A stretch of 64,000 bases of DNA from an uncultured Ruminococcus sp. (GCA_900539835.1 UQDR01000001.1:62001-126000); one strand, 5' to 3'. Shown: positions 34,192-42,872, numbered from the stretch's first letter. Numbers and translations: made by a program. The notes: generated by a model not told the origin, from the letters alone.

Positions 34192-34584
34192 CTATTCTCC
34201 TAAAAGTTCTGAATTATCAAATTCAGCAAGCTTACTGTCTAAATTTTCGAGCAGCACTATTGTTTTTTCAGCAATGTTTTTTCCAAACGAGACTTTTCGG
34301 CACTCATTTAAAACATCGAGTGCCTGAGATTTAAATTCAACAAGAATATCCTGATATTTTTGCTGGTTTTCAGAAAGCTTCAACACCTTCTCATAGTTTA
34401 TTAAAAGCTCTTCGCCTCTTTTTATAGAATCATGGACTCCTTGTCTTGAAATATCATAATGTTCGGCAATTTCAGCAAGAGAAAAATCATCATTATAATA
34501 CAAATCAAGCATATCATATTGTTTTTCAGTAAGCAATTTACCGTATAGATCAAGCAACACGCTTATTTCAAAATTTTTGCTCAT
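34192..34584 (-). CDS. ylxM: YlxM/p13-like helix-turn-helix protein
   Basis: YlxM is a small protein encoded next to ffh in many Firmicutes; the streptococcal version affects SRP activity. The central sigma-70 region 4-like helix-turn-helix is SLAEIAEHYDISRQGVHDSI, preceded by the helix KQYDMLDLYYNDDF. At 130 residues it has the usual length. It is first in ylxM-ffh-rpsP-khpA. The promoter and the perfect palindrome immediately before it could mark autoregulation, which is inference. Confidence 0.92.
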   Translation of the reverse strand: MSKNFEISVLLDLYGKLLTEKQYDMLDLYYNDDFSLAEIAEHYDISRQGVHDSIKRGEELLINYEKVLKLSENQQKYQDILVEFKSQALDVLNECRKVSFGKNIAEKTIVLLENLDSKLAEFDNSELLGE

Positions 34585-34615
34585 ACTTCCGTTACCTTTC
34601 TTTTAAAATTCCATG

Positions 34616-34639
34616 ATGTAAAGTGACTGCACTTTACAT
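34616..34639. promoter_or_regulatory. Perfect palindrome at the SRP operon start point
   Basis: ATGTAAAGTG (34616-34625) and CACTTTACAT (34630-34639) are perfect 10-base arms around ACTG. The site covers about -5 to +20 relative to the predicted start point near 34635. It is either an operator or a 5' mRNA hairpin. No T run follows. Confidence 0.7.
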
Positions 34640-34641
34640 AT

Positions 34642-34670
34642 ATTATATATCAAGTTATCTTACTTGTCAA
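34642..34670 (-). promoter_or_regulatory. sigma-A promoter of ylxM-ffh-rpsP-khpA
   Basis: Minus strand TTGACA (34665-34670), exactly 17 bases, TATAAT (34642-34647): perfect consensus directly in front of the palindrome. Confidence 0.9.
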
Positions 34671-34795
34671 GCATTATTATGAAAATAATAATTTTTTTAC
34701 ATTTACTACTGGAATAACAGTTAAAAATGTGATATTATTATTTATAATGAATAAAATATAAAGCAAAAGATTAATTATAGAGCTGGGAGATTCAC

Positions 34796-35764
34796 ATGAT
34801 TAGATATGAACTTAAAAATGACAGGCACTGTATTTCTATTCCGTCCCTAACTTTAGGAACTGCAAATTTCGAGAGGGCTGAGAATGAAGACAGCTATATT
34901 AAATTCCTTGATAGGTATGTGGAGCTTGGAGGAAATTGCATTGACACGGCACGAGATTACTGTTCTTGGCTGGAGGGCGGAAAAGATGTCAGCGAAACTG
35001 TTATTGGCAATTGGATGGAAAAAAGAAATAACAGAAATAAAATCGTTATATCAACAAAGGGCGGTCACCCTAATCATGAAGACATGACTATTTCACGGCT
35101 GTCATCTTCTGAACTTCTCTATGATTTAAATCGAAGTCTTGAATGTTTGAAAACTGACTATATTGATATTTTCTTTCTTCACAGAGATGATATGAACATT
35201 CCTGTATCAGAAATTATGCCGATTCTGAACGAATTTGTTGAAAGTGAAAGGGTTCACTTTATAGGAGCATCAAACTGGACCGCCAAGAGAATACAAGAAG
35301 CTAATGAATACGCAGAAAAACACAATCTTGAGCCGTTCAGAATCAGTCAGATAAATTATAGTCTTGCTCATTCAAGCGTAAATACTTTTGGAGATCCGAC
35401 TTTAGTTTGTATGGATACAACTGAGCACAAATGGTATGCTAAACATCAATTTCCCGTTATGGCTTTTTCACCTCAGGCAAAAGGCTTTTTTGCGAAGCTT
35501 GCAAAGGGAGATGCTGCAAAAAATCTGCCTGAAGGTCAGTTCACAAGCACCGCCAACCTTGCAAGGCTTGCTAAAGTTAAAGAACTAAGCCTTAAGACCG
35601 GTCAGAGCCCGGCAGTTATACCGTTAGGATATCTTTCAAGTCAGCCGTTTTTTGTATCTTCAGTATTTGCCGTTTCAAAGCTATGGCAACTTGAAGAAAA
35701 CATGGGGGCACAAGATTTAAAATATGACAAAAAAACTTTAGCATATCTCGAAAACATGATATAA
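34796..35764 (+). CDS. Aldo/keto reductase
   Basis: NAD(P)H-dependent oxidoreductase of the aldo/keto reductase superfamily (TIM barrel). The catalytic Asp/Tyr region is the block IDTARDYCSWLEGG. Lys is in VISTKGGHP and the His in IFFLHRDD. SNWTAKRIQEA and the C-terminal cofactor region are typical. At 322 residues it has the usual size. The physiological substrate is unknown. A ribosome site (GGGAG) precedes the ATG. It stands alone between the divergent SRP operon and the convergent gatB::aspS, with a shared terminator at its 3' end. Confidence 0.92.
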   Translation: MIRYELKNDRHCISIPSLTLGTANFERAENEDSYIKFLDRYVELGGNCIDTARDYCSWLEGGKDVSETVIGNWMEKRNNRNKIVISTKGGHPNHEDMTISRLSSSELLYDLNRSLECLKTDYIDIFFLHRDDMNIPVSEIMPILNEFVESERVHFIGASNWTAKRIQEANEYAEKHNLEPFRISQINYSLAHSSVNTFGDPTLVCMDTTEHKWYAKHQFPVMAFSPQAKGFFAKLAKGDAAKNLPEGQFTSTANLARLAKVKELSLKTGQSPAVIPLGYLSSQPFFVSSVFAVSKLWQLEENMGAQDLKYDKKTLAYLENMI

Positions 35765-35768
35765 AAAA

Positions 35769-35805
35769 CAAGCATCGGAATTGATTTTTCAATCATCCGA
35801 TGCTT
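35769..35805. terminator. Bidirectional terminator between the reductase and gatB::aspS
   Basis: AGCATCGGA and TCCGATGCT pair, with an inner ATTGA/TCAAT extension, flanked by T runs on the plus strand (TTTTTC) and by TTGTTTTTT on the minus strand. Confidence 0.88.
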
Positions 35806-35810
35806 TTTCA

Positions 35811-38681
35811 TTATGGTATAAGTCTATTTATATCCCTTGGGAACATAGATGTTTCACGGATATTTCCGGTTTTAAGAATTTTCATAAGAAGTCTTTCGAG
35901 TCCGATTCCCAAACCGCCGTGAGGAGGCAATCCGTATTTATGCGCTTCAAGATAGCTTTCAAAGTCCGCAGGGTCAAGTCCCTGTTTTTTCATTTTCTCT
36001 ACCTGCTCATTATAGTCATGAATTCGCTGTCCGCCAGAGGTTATTTCTAATCCTCTGAAGAGCAAGTCAAATTTATATGCTTCTCTTGGATCTTCCTTAG
36101 AATTCATAGCATAGAAAGGCGGTTTTGATGATGGGAAATGAGTAACAAAAATAAACTCGCTGTTATACTTTTCTTTTGCATATTTACAGAGGTTAACCTC
36201 ATCCTCAGGATCAAGATCAAATTTCTTACCGGCACCCTCGCCGCCTCTGAGCAGTGTTATTGCGTCGCAGAATTTAATAGATGGAATTTCAGTTATTTCC
36301 GGAATGTCAGCGTCAAGGATTTTTATTTCATTGCTGTAATTTTCCTTAAGATAATTCATAATATGCTTCAGCATTGCCGTTTCCATAGCCATAACATCAT
36401 ACATGCTATCAATATATCCCATTTCAAAATCAAGACCGATATATTCATTGATATGGCGAGAGGTAGCATGCTTTTCTGCACGATAAACAGGTGCTATTTC
36501 ATAAACTCTGTCAAAAAACGCAACTGCTGCTTGTTTATAGAATTGAGGAGACTGGTTAAGAAATGCAGACTTTTGGAAATAATCCAGTCTGAAAATATTA
36601 GCTCCGCCCTCGGCGCCTTGTGCAACAATTTTAGGAGTATGAATTTCAGTAAAATTATTCATTCTCATAAATTCATGCATTCCATGAACAATACCTTCCT
36701 GAAGCTTAAAGACAGCTTTTTCATAAGGGTTTCTTAAAGCAACGGTACGGTTATCAAGATTAACGTCAATAGTACAATTCAATTTACCCTGTGAAATTTT
36801 AAGAGGATATTCAGCAGCCGGTTTTGAAATAAGCTTGATTGATGATAGGGATATTTCAATTCCGTTAAAATCTTTTTGATTTTCTTTTACAACACCTTTG
36901 AGCCAAACGTAATATCCCTCACGAAGACCATCAATACTGTCAGAACAAGTTTCAGGACTATAAACAGTCTGAATTACGTTAAAGGCTGTTCTGACGAGAA
37001 TAAATGAGATATTACCCATTTTCTTAACTCTATGAACACAAGCACTAAACTCAATTTCCTTATCTATGCTGTTAAGTGCTTCTTCCAAAGAAAACTCAGA
37101 TTTTAATGTATCTGTACCTACCATCAAAAGGTTTCCGTCAGACTTCGGAACATAAGAAGCATCATTCTTGTAAACGGTAAGCTTTGAAGTGCTTTCATTC
37201 TCTTCCGGCAGATCATTCTCAACAACTTCAAATTTTATTTCGGATATTATTTTATCAAGTTTTTCCTCCAGAACAGTTTTTATAACTTTAGGGGTTGCTG
37301 AACCCTTAAGAGCTTTTGTACACTGTCCCATAAGAAAGCCGAATACTTTAGTTTCACCGTTTTTATACTGTTCAATCTGGGCAGGATTTGCATTTAAAAC
37401 AACTTCAACAACTTGATTAACTTTTTCAGTATCAATAGTAATAAGCATTCCGTTTTTCTTTGCGATATCTTCAGGTTTTCCGCCCTTTTCAACCATTTCT
37501 CTGAAGATGGATTTTGCATCATTTTTAGAAACCTTTTCGCTGTCAGACATTTCCACTAATTTTGCGAAATCCTCAGCTGAAAAACTTATATTTCCAGGAT
37601 CAATTTCTCCCAAATTAACTCTTCTCATAAACTCAGTAAGAATAAATGAACACAAGCTCTTGGGGCTATTATATACAGAAACAGCATCATTAAAGAAATC
37701 AGAGATTATCTTTGAATTTACAAGAATTTCTGCATCGGTTTTAGACAGCTTAAATTCTTCAGTATATCTTTTAATTCGACTGTTTGGAAGTTCCGGAAGC
37801 TTTGCTTTTATTTCATCCAGCTGCTCATCAGTAAGATTAACCTGCAAAATATCAGGCTCAGGGAAATAACGGTAATCCTGTGCATTTTCTTTAGAACGCA
37901 TTGAAGTAGTTTTATCTCTGTTTGCATTATAACGTCTTGTTTCCTGAACTACCCTTTTGCCGGCATCTAAAAGCAAAGCCTGACGTCTTTCCTCATATTT
38001 TATAGCTCTTCCTACAGATTTAATAGAGTTAATATTCTTGATTTCCGCACGAGTACCAAATTCTTTTGCATCGGGTTTCATCAATGAAATATTTACGTCA
38101 CATCTTAATGAACCTTGTTCCATTTTACAGTCACATACGCCTGCATACTGTAAAAGCAATGAAATCTGTTCAACAAAAGCCATAGCTTCTTCAGCAGAAT
38201 TCATATCAGGTTCGGTAACAATCTCAATAAGAGGAATACCGCATCGGTTATAGTCAGCCATTGAAACACCATTAAAATCGTCATGGACAAGCTTACCTGC
38301 GTCCTCTTCGAGGTGAATATGATTGATTCTTATATTCTTCTTTTTTCCGTTAACTTCAATAGGAATAAACCCGGCTCCGACTATAGGATAATAAAGCTGA
38401 GAAATCTGATATGCTTTCGGAAGGTCGGGATAAAAATAATTCTTTCTGTCAAATACAGAGAATTTGTTTATGTCACAGTTCAAAGCAAATCCCGCTTTAA
38501 CCGCATACTCAATTGCAGTCTGATTGATTACAGGCAATGTTCCCGGCAAAGCTGTACAAACCGGACAGCATCTTGTGTTTGGGTCGCCGCCGAATTCTGC
38601 GTTACATGTACAAAATACTTTTGAATGTGTTAACAGCTCTGCATGGATTTCAAGACCTATGACGGTTTTATATTTTTCCAT
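35811..38681 (-). CDS. GatB fused to archaeal-type aspartyl-tRNA synthetase
   Basis: A single uninterrupted 956-residue frame. Residues 1 to about 480 are a full GatB: GLEIHAELLTHSKVFCTC with CPVC (zinc), DRKNYFYPDLPKAYQ, RCDVNISLM, and the C-terminal QCTKALKGSATP. A linker of about 60 residues follows. From about 540 to the end is a class II AspRS of the archaeal/eukaryotic size: OB fold, motif 1 near EFMRMNNFTEIHTPKI, flipping loop AEGGANIF, motif 2 YRAEKHATSRHINEY and motif 3 GLGIGLERLLMKI. This kind of AspRS is often non-discriminating, making Asp-tRNA-Asn. Encoded with gatC2 and gatA2, it would yield a covalent transamidosome. Catalysis and specificity are inferred. Confidence 0.95.
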   Translation of the reverse strand: MEKYKTVIGLEIHAELLTHSKVFCTCNAEFGGDPNTRCCPVCTALPGTLPVINQTAIEYAVKAGFALNCDINKFSVFDRKNYFYPDLPKAYQISQLYYPIVGAGFIPIEVNGKKKNIRINHIHLEEDAGKLVHDDFNGVSMADYNRCGIPLIEIVTEPDMNSAEEAMAFVEQISLLLQYAGVCDCKMEQGSLRCDVNISLMKPDAKEFGTRAEIKNINSIKSVGRAIKYEERRQALLLDAGKRVVQETRRYNANRDKTTSMRSKENAQDYRYFPEPDILQVNLTDEQLDEIKAKLPELPNSRIKRYTEEFKLSKTDAEILVNSKIISDFFNDAVSVYNSPKSLCSFILTEFMRRVNLGEIDPGNISFSAEDFAKLVEMSDSEKVSKNDAKSIFREMVEKGGKPEDIAKKNGMLITIDTEKVNQVVEVVLNANPAQIEQYKNGETKVFGFLMGQCTKALKGSATPKVIKTVLEEKLDKIISEIKFEVVENDLPEENESTSKLTVYKNDASYVPKSDGNLLMVGTDTLKSEFSLEEALNSIDKEIEFSACVHRVKKMGNISFILVRTAFNVIQTVYSPETCSDSIDGLREGYYVWLKGVVKENQKDFNGIEISLSSIKLISKPAAEYPLKISQGKLNCTIDVNLDNRTVALRNPYEKAVFKLQEGIVHGMHEFMRMNNFTEIHTPKIVAQGAEGGANIFRLDYFQKSAFLNQSPQFYKQAAVAFFDRVYEIAPVYRAEKHATSRHINEYIGLDFEMGYIDSMYDVMAMETAMLKHIMNYLKENYSNEIKILDADIPEITEIPSIKFCDAITLLRGGEGAGKKFDLDPEDEVNLCKYAKEKYNSEFIFVTHFPSSKPPFYAMNSKEDPREAYKFDLLFRGLEITSGGQRIHDYNEQVEKMKKQGLDPADFESYLEAHKYGLPPHGGLGIGLERLLMKILKTGNIRETSMFPRDINRLIP

Positions 38682-38698
38682 TTATCTTTACCTCCCAA

Positions 38699-40147
38699 TT
38701 AAAGCTTAGGCGCAACAGGGTTAAAGCCCTGTTCAAAAGCATCAGCGACCTGAATAATTGTTGCTTCATCAAACTTTTTGCCTATGATCGACATGCCTAT
38801 AGGCATACCGTTTTTGTCATAACCGCATGGGGTAGACAATGCCGGAAGACCGGCAATATTAACTGTTACCGTACAAATATCAGCCTGATACATCTTAACC
38901 GGATCAGTCATTTCATCAGGGCGGTATGCTACTGTTGGTGTGGTTGGTGTCAGAACGACATCACACTTTTCAAAAATATCATTATATTCTTGTCTGATAA
39001 GCTGCCTCAACGCAAGAGCTTTTCTATAATATGCATCATAATATCCGCTTGAAAGGGCATAGTTACCAAGGAGAATTCTTCTCTTTACTTCATCGCCAAA
39101 TCCTTCAGAGCGTGATTTGATTATAAGCTCTTCATAGCTGTCAGCTTTATCAGTTCTATGACCATATTTAATTCCGTCGTATCTTGCAAGATTAGAAGTA
39201 GCCTCAGCACAAGCAAGGAGATAATATGCCGGGACAGCATATTTCAATGACGGCATTTTACATTCAACAATTTCTGCTCCCATAGCCTTATATTCATCAA
39301 CAGCTTTAAGAACAGAAGATTTAATTTCATCATCTATTCCATCAGCAAAGAATTCAGCCGGAAGTGCAATTTTCATACCCTTTATTGTTTTTCCAATCTT
39401 TGAAGTGAAATCAGGGACATTTTCATGAGAACTCGTTCCATCATGCGGGTCATATCCACAGATAGAATTAAGAATTATACCACAGTCGTGGCTGTCCTTT
39501 GCAATCGGTCCAATCTGGTCAAGAGATGATGCAAACGCAACAAGTCCATATCTTGAGACACGGCTATAGGTAGGCTTAATTCCTGTAACACCGCAAAAAG
39601 CCGAAGGCTGTCTTATTGATCCGCCTGTATCAGAGCCTAATGCAGCCGGACACATTTCAGCTGCGACCGCAGCAGCAGAACCGCCTGAAGAACCGCCCGG
39701 AACGCATTCTGTATTATAGGGATTTTTAGTTTTTGCAAACGCTGAAGTTTGAGTTGAACCGCCCATTGCAAATTCATCCATTGATGCCTTTCCAAGCATT
39801 ACAATATTTTCAGAATTAAGTTTTTCCATTACAGTTGCATTATAAGGCGGAATAAAATTTTCAAGGATTTTAGAAGCACAGGTTGTTTTAACCCCTTCAG
39901 TACAGATATTATCCTTAATTGCCAAAGGAATGCCAGTAAGTGATTTGGATTCACCTTTATTAATCACATTCTGAGCTTCATCAGCTTGTTTTAAAGCAAG
40001 CTCTTCTGTTACTGTAATATAGCATTCGAGCTTATCATTTAATTTATCAATGTTCGATAAATATTCATTTGTAAGTTCTTTTACTGATATATCTTTTTTA
40101 TCAAGAGCTTTACGCATATCACGAATTTTCATTGAAGACATGTCCAC
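38699..40147 (-). CDS. gatA: Asp/Glu-tRNA amidotransferase subunit A (second copy)
   Basis: Second GatA of the window, 482 residues, with the amidase signature intact: LAIKDNIC (Lys) and GGSSGGSAAAVAAEMCPAAL followed by GSDTGGSIRQPSA. The set differs throughout from the first copy but keeps SLDQIGPI and GFGDEVKRRILLGNYALSS. The start is GTG 40147 with GAAGGG upstream; ATG codons at residues 3 and 6 are alternatives. It lies 27 bases after gatC2 and 17 bases before gatB2::aspS. Its job is to supply ammonia to the GatB part of the fusion. Confidence 0.96.
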   Translation of the reverse strand: MDMSSMKIRDMRKALDKKDISVKELTNEYLSNIDKLNDKLECYITVTEELALKQADEAQNVINKGESKSLTGIPLAIKDNICTEGVKTTCASKILENFIPPYNATVMEKLNSENIVMLGKASMDEFAMGGSTQTSAFAKTKNPYNTECVPGGSSGGSAAAVAAEMCPAALGSDTGGSIRQPSAFCGVTGIKPTYSRVSRYGLVAFASSLDQIGPIAKDSHDCGIILNSICGYDPHDGTSSHENVPDFTSKIGKTIKGMKIALPAEFFADGIDDEIKSSVLKAVDEYKAMGAEIVECKMPSLKYAVPAYYLLACAEATSNLARYDGIKYGHRTDKADSYEELIIKSRSEGFGDEVKRRILLGNYALSSGYYDAYYRKALALRQLIRQEYNDIFEKCDVVLTPTTPTVAYRPDEMTDPVKMYQADICTVTVNIAGLPALSTPCGYDKNGMPIGMSIIGKKFDEATIIQVADAFEQGFNPVAPKL

Positions 40148-40174
40148 TTATATTCACTACCCTTCTTTTAAGTT

Positions 40175-40453
40175 TTATTCTACGACTTTTGGAACAACAA
40201 AGCAATTATTGGAGTTAACTGCATTCTGCAAAACCTTTGAAGTAGCAAGTGATTCCTTGGCTGTGTCTTTTCTCAAGTCATTAAGGTATACATCATGATT
40301 ATCTTTAAGCGCATCATAATTAATATTAATTTCTTTGACAGTATCCATAAGATTAATAATATCCGTCATTTCTTCGGCTTTTTTTGAAAGCTCTTCATCG
40401 GAAAATTCAAGCTTTCCCAGTTCGGCAAGATACTTTACCATTTCCAAATCCAT
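40175..40453 (-). CDS. gatC: Asp/Glu-tRNA amidotransferase subunit C (second copy)
   Basis: Second GatC, 92 residues, diverged from the first (for example VKYLAELGKLEFSDEEL against IAKLSRLKIEDDKL) but with the same layout: N-terminal helix pair, central MDTVKEININYD and a C-terminal tail ending in FVVPKVVE. It is the first gene of the gatC2-gatA2-gatB2::aspS operon. AAGGG precedes the ATG. The promoter lies 44 bases upstream, and no T-box is present. Confidence 0.93.
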   Translation of the reverse strand: MDLEMVKYLAELGKLEFSDEELSKKAEEMTDIINLMDTVKEININYDALKDNHDVYLNDLRKDTAKESLATSKVLQNAVNSNNCFVVPKVVE

Positions 40454-40496
40454 ATTTATACCAACCCTTCATTAATTTTTACTATACCAATTTAAT

Positions 40497-40525
40497 ATTA
40501 TACTATATTCTCTTATTTATTGCAA
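40497..40525 (-). promoter_or_regulatory. sigma-A promoter of gatC2-gatA2-gatB2::aspS
   Basis: Minus strand TTGCAA (40520-40525), 17 bases, TATAAT (40497-40502). It lies between the lysA terminator and gatC2; there is no room for a riboswitch. Confidence 0.8.
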
Positions 40526-40576
40526 GTTTTTTTGAATATTATTCCTTAAAAATTCATAAATTACGCTCATAACAAA

Positions 40577-40610
40577 GAAAATCCACAAACTCACTTCGTT
40601 GTGGATTTTC
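40577..40610 (-). terminator. Terminator of lysA
   Basis: GAAAATCCACAA (40599-40610 read on minus) and TTGTGGATTTTC (40577-40588) form a perfect 12-bp stem around a 10-base loop, followed by TTTG. It lies 9 bases past the lysA stop. Confidence 0.82.
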
Positions 40611-40618
40611 AATCATTA

Positions 40619-41881
40619 CTACAAATATTTATCAAGAATTTCCGAAAAGTCAAAAGTACTGAAATAGTCAGCGGGGGTTTCTGCACGTCGTATCAACTGA
40701 GATGAGCCGTCTTCCTTTAAGAGGACTTCGGCAGAGCGAAGCTTTCCGTTATAGTTATATCCCATTGAGAAGCCGTGTGCACCAGTATCATGAATCACCA
40801 AAATATCACCGATATCAATTTGAGGCAGCATTCTGTCAATTGCAAATTTATCGTTATTTTCGCAAAGACCGCCTGTTACATCATATTTATGATCGCAAGC
40901 CTCATTTTCTTTTCCGAGAACTGTTATATGATGGTAAGAACCGTACATAGCAGGTCTCATAAGGTTGCAAGCACAAGCGTCAACTCCGATATATTCTTTA
41001 TAAGTATGCTTCTGATGAATACACTTTGTAACAAGATGACCATACGGTGCAAGCATATATCTTCCAAGCTCAGTGAAGATAGCTACATCGCCCATTCCGG
41101 CAGGAACAAGAATTTCATCAAATGCTTTATGGACACCTTCTCCAATTGCAAATATATCATTCTGCGGCTTATCAGGCTCATAAGCAATTCCAACACCGCC
41201 TGATAAATTAATAAACTTAATCTCAACGCCTGTTTCATTTTTCAAATCAACGGCAAGCTCGAATAAGATTCTTGCCAACTTAGGATAATAAGCATTTGAA
41301 ACTGTATTAGAAGCAAGGAATGAATGTATTCCAAAATATTTTACGCCTTTAGCTTTCAATATTTTAAAGCCCTCAAACAGCTGTTCACGGGTAAAACCAT
41401 ATTTAGCTTCGCCGGGGTTATCCATTATTTGTGTTTCAATTTCAAAATGTCCGCCCGGATTAAAACGGCAGCATATTGTTTCCGGTATGCCGCAAAGCTT
41501 ATCAAGAAACTCAATATGTGTAAAATCGTCAAGATTTATATATGCACCGAGTTCTTTTGCCTTTTTCATGTCTTCTTCTGGTGTAACGTTAGAAGAAAAC
41601 ATAATATCACTTCCACTGAATCCGCATGCTTCACTCATCATAAGTTCAGTAAGAGATGAACAGTCAACACCACAGCCTTCTTCCTGAAGAATTTTCAAAA
41701 TATATGGATTAGGTGTAGCTTTTACGGCAAAGTATTCTCTATAGCCTTTATTCCAAGAAAATGCTTTCATTAAATTACGGGCATTTTCTCTTATGCCTTT
41801 TTCATCATAAATATGAAATGGAGTAGGATATTTTTTTATTAATTCGTCTGCTTGTTCTTTTGATATAAATGGCTTTTTCAT
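40619..41881 (-). CDS. lysA: Diaminopimelate decarboxylase
   Basis: PLP fold-III decarboxylase that makes lysine from meso-diaminopimelate. The PLP lysine is K54 in REYFAVKATPNP. The block GVDCSSLTEL, the His of HSFLASN, the glycine-rich NLSGGVGIAY and the C-terminal DTGAHGFSMGYNYNG are present, with catalytic Cys in TGGLCENND. At 420 residues it has the usual size, and the C-terminal substrate motif (AHGFSMGYNYNG) agrees with LysA more than with ornithine or arginine decarboxylases. Monocistronic, with promoter at 41925-41953. Confidence 0.9.
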   Translation of the reverse strand: MKKPFISKEQADELIKKYPTPFHIYDEKGIRENARNLMKAFSWNKGYREYFAVKATPNPYILKILQEEGCGVDCSSLTELMMSEACGFSGSDIMFSSNVTPEEDMKKAKELGAYINLDDFTHIEFLDKLCGIPETICCRFNPGGHFEIETQIMDNPGEAKYGFTREQLFEGFKILKAKGVKYFGIHSFLASNTVSNAYYPKLARILFELAVDLKNETGVEIKFINLSGGVGIAYEPDKPQNDIFAIGEGVHKAFDEILVPAGMGDVAIFTELGRYMLAPYGHLVTKCIHQKHTYKEYIGVDACACNLMRPAMYGSYHHITVLGKENEACDHKYDVTGGLCENNDKFAIDRMLPQIDIGDILVIHDTGAHGFSMGYNYNGKLRSAEVLLKEDGSSQLIRRAETPADYFSTFDFSEILDKYL

Positions 41882-41924
41882 ATTAGGTCAATCCTTTATA
41901 TAAAATTTAGATAGATATATATTT

Positions 41925-41953
41925 ATGATATCACTTTTACTTAATTTCGTCAA
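41925..41953 (-). promoter_or_regulatory. sigma-A promoter of lysA
   Basis: Minus strand TTGACG (41948-41953), 17 bases, TATCAT (41925-41930), with TGA before it (extended -10). Confidence 0.75.
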
Positions 41954-42057
41954 CAATCATTTGTATTTTTTCTGTTTCAACTAATTTTGCAAAAAATTAC
42001 TTTAATATTATTAGTCATATATACTAATCAGATATATTTTTCAATCATATAATATGC

Positions 42058-42090
42058 AAAAATCGCCCGCAGCTAAACAGCCACAGGCGA
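42058..42090 (-). terminator. Terminator of the ferredoxin gene
   Basis: Minus strand TCGCCTGTGGCTG and CTGCGGGCGA pair with G-U wobbles around TTTAG, followed by TTTTT. Confidence 0.75.
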
Positions 42091-42120
42091 CATATTTGTT
42101 TGAATAAAACCGACTATGTA

Positions 42121-42291
42121 TTATTCAGCAGCAGGAGCACCAACAGGGCAAGTACCTGCGCAAGAACCGCAATCGATGCAAGCATCAGCGTCGATTACAT
42201 ACTTTCCGTCGCTTTCAGAAATAGCACCAACAGGGCAAGCATCTGCACAAGCGCCGCAGCCGATACATTCATCGCTAATTTTATATGCCAT
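42121..42291 (-). CDS. 2[4Fe-4S] clostridial-type ferredoxin
   Basis: A 56-residue bacterial ferredoxin, too short for many gene callers. It begins MAYKISDECIGCGACADACP and has a second cluster motif CIDCGSCAGTCPVGA, so both CxxCxxCxxxCP sets are intact. It carries low-potential electrons and would suit the nearby indolepyruvate:ferredoxin oxidoreductase. AGGAGG lies eight bases before the ATG. It ends at its own terminator and looks monocistronic. Confidence 0.95.
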   Translation of the reverse strand: MAYKISDECIGCGACADACPVGAISESDGKYVIDADACIDCGSCAGTCPVGAPAAE

Positions 42292-42347
42292 AATGACAAC
42301 CTCCTCAATAGAATTAAAGCCAGTTATTACAACTGCTTTATAATATT

Positions 42348-42375
42348 ATAATAACACATTTTAAAAAAAATGCAA
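42348..42375 (-). promoter_or_regulatory. Likely sigma-A promoter of the ferredoxin gene
   Basis: Minus strand TTGCAT (42370-42375), 16 bases, TATTAT (42348-42353) with TGT before it. A TATAAT three bases on (42345-42350) would need a 19-base spacer. Confidence 0.5.
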
Positions 42376-42417
42376 GCGTTTTTTTATAATATCATAAAAT
42401 TTTCATAAATGAAACAA

Positions 42418-42852
42418 TCAGATATTTAAAAGCTCTTCCTGTCCCACAAGACTATATCCGTTTTCTGTTAAGGTTTTAACTGCAAGCTCATTATCATCCA
42501 CTCTTAGAATAAGGAACGCAGTTCCCTCTTCCTCCTTGATAAAAGCGGCATACATATATTCTACGCTTATATTTCCTTTATACAAGACATCCATTGCATC
42601 AGCAAGTCCGCCCGGTTTATTTTGAATTTTAATGGCGAGAACGTTGGTTATAGTAACTGAGCAGCCGTTACTTTTTAAAACCTCAAGCGCTTTTTCACTA
42701 TCGTTTACGATAAGTCTGAGGATTCCGAAGTCCTTTGTGTCAGCAATTGACATTGCCTTTATAGAAAGATTATTATCTCCTAAAAGTCTTGTTACTGCAG
42801 AAAGTCTTCCTGCACGGTTTTCAACAAACACTGATAATTGTTTAACTGTCAT
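42418..42852 (-). CDS. Tandem ACT-domain regulatory protein
   Basis: A 144-residue protein made of two ACT domains: residues 1-70 (KQLSVFVENRAGRLSAVTRLL) and 71-144 (VLAIKIQNKPGGLADAMDVL). ACT domains bind amino acids; this stand-alone tandem form is common beside phenylacetate-CoA ligase and indolepyruvate oxidoreductase genes. It has no catalytic domain and probably senses an aromatic amino acid for the operon's enzymes (inference). It lies 20 bases after paaK with AAGGAGG before the ATG, and is last in iorA-iorB-paaK-ACT. Confidence 0.93.
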   Translation of the reverse strand: MTVKQLSVFVENRAGRLSAVTRLLGDNNLSIKAMSIADTKDFGILRLIVNDSEKALEVLKSNGCSVTITNVLAIKIQNKPGGLADAMDVLYKGNISVEYMYAAFIKEEEGTAFLILRVDDNELAVKTLTENGYSLVGQEELLNI

Positions 42853-42872
42853 AAAAACCTCCTTAAATCACC

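Noticed and set aside
40454..40618. T-box ahead of gatC2
   Set aside because: The gap holds only the lysA terminator and a promoter; there is no GGTGG box or specifier stem, and the distance is too short.
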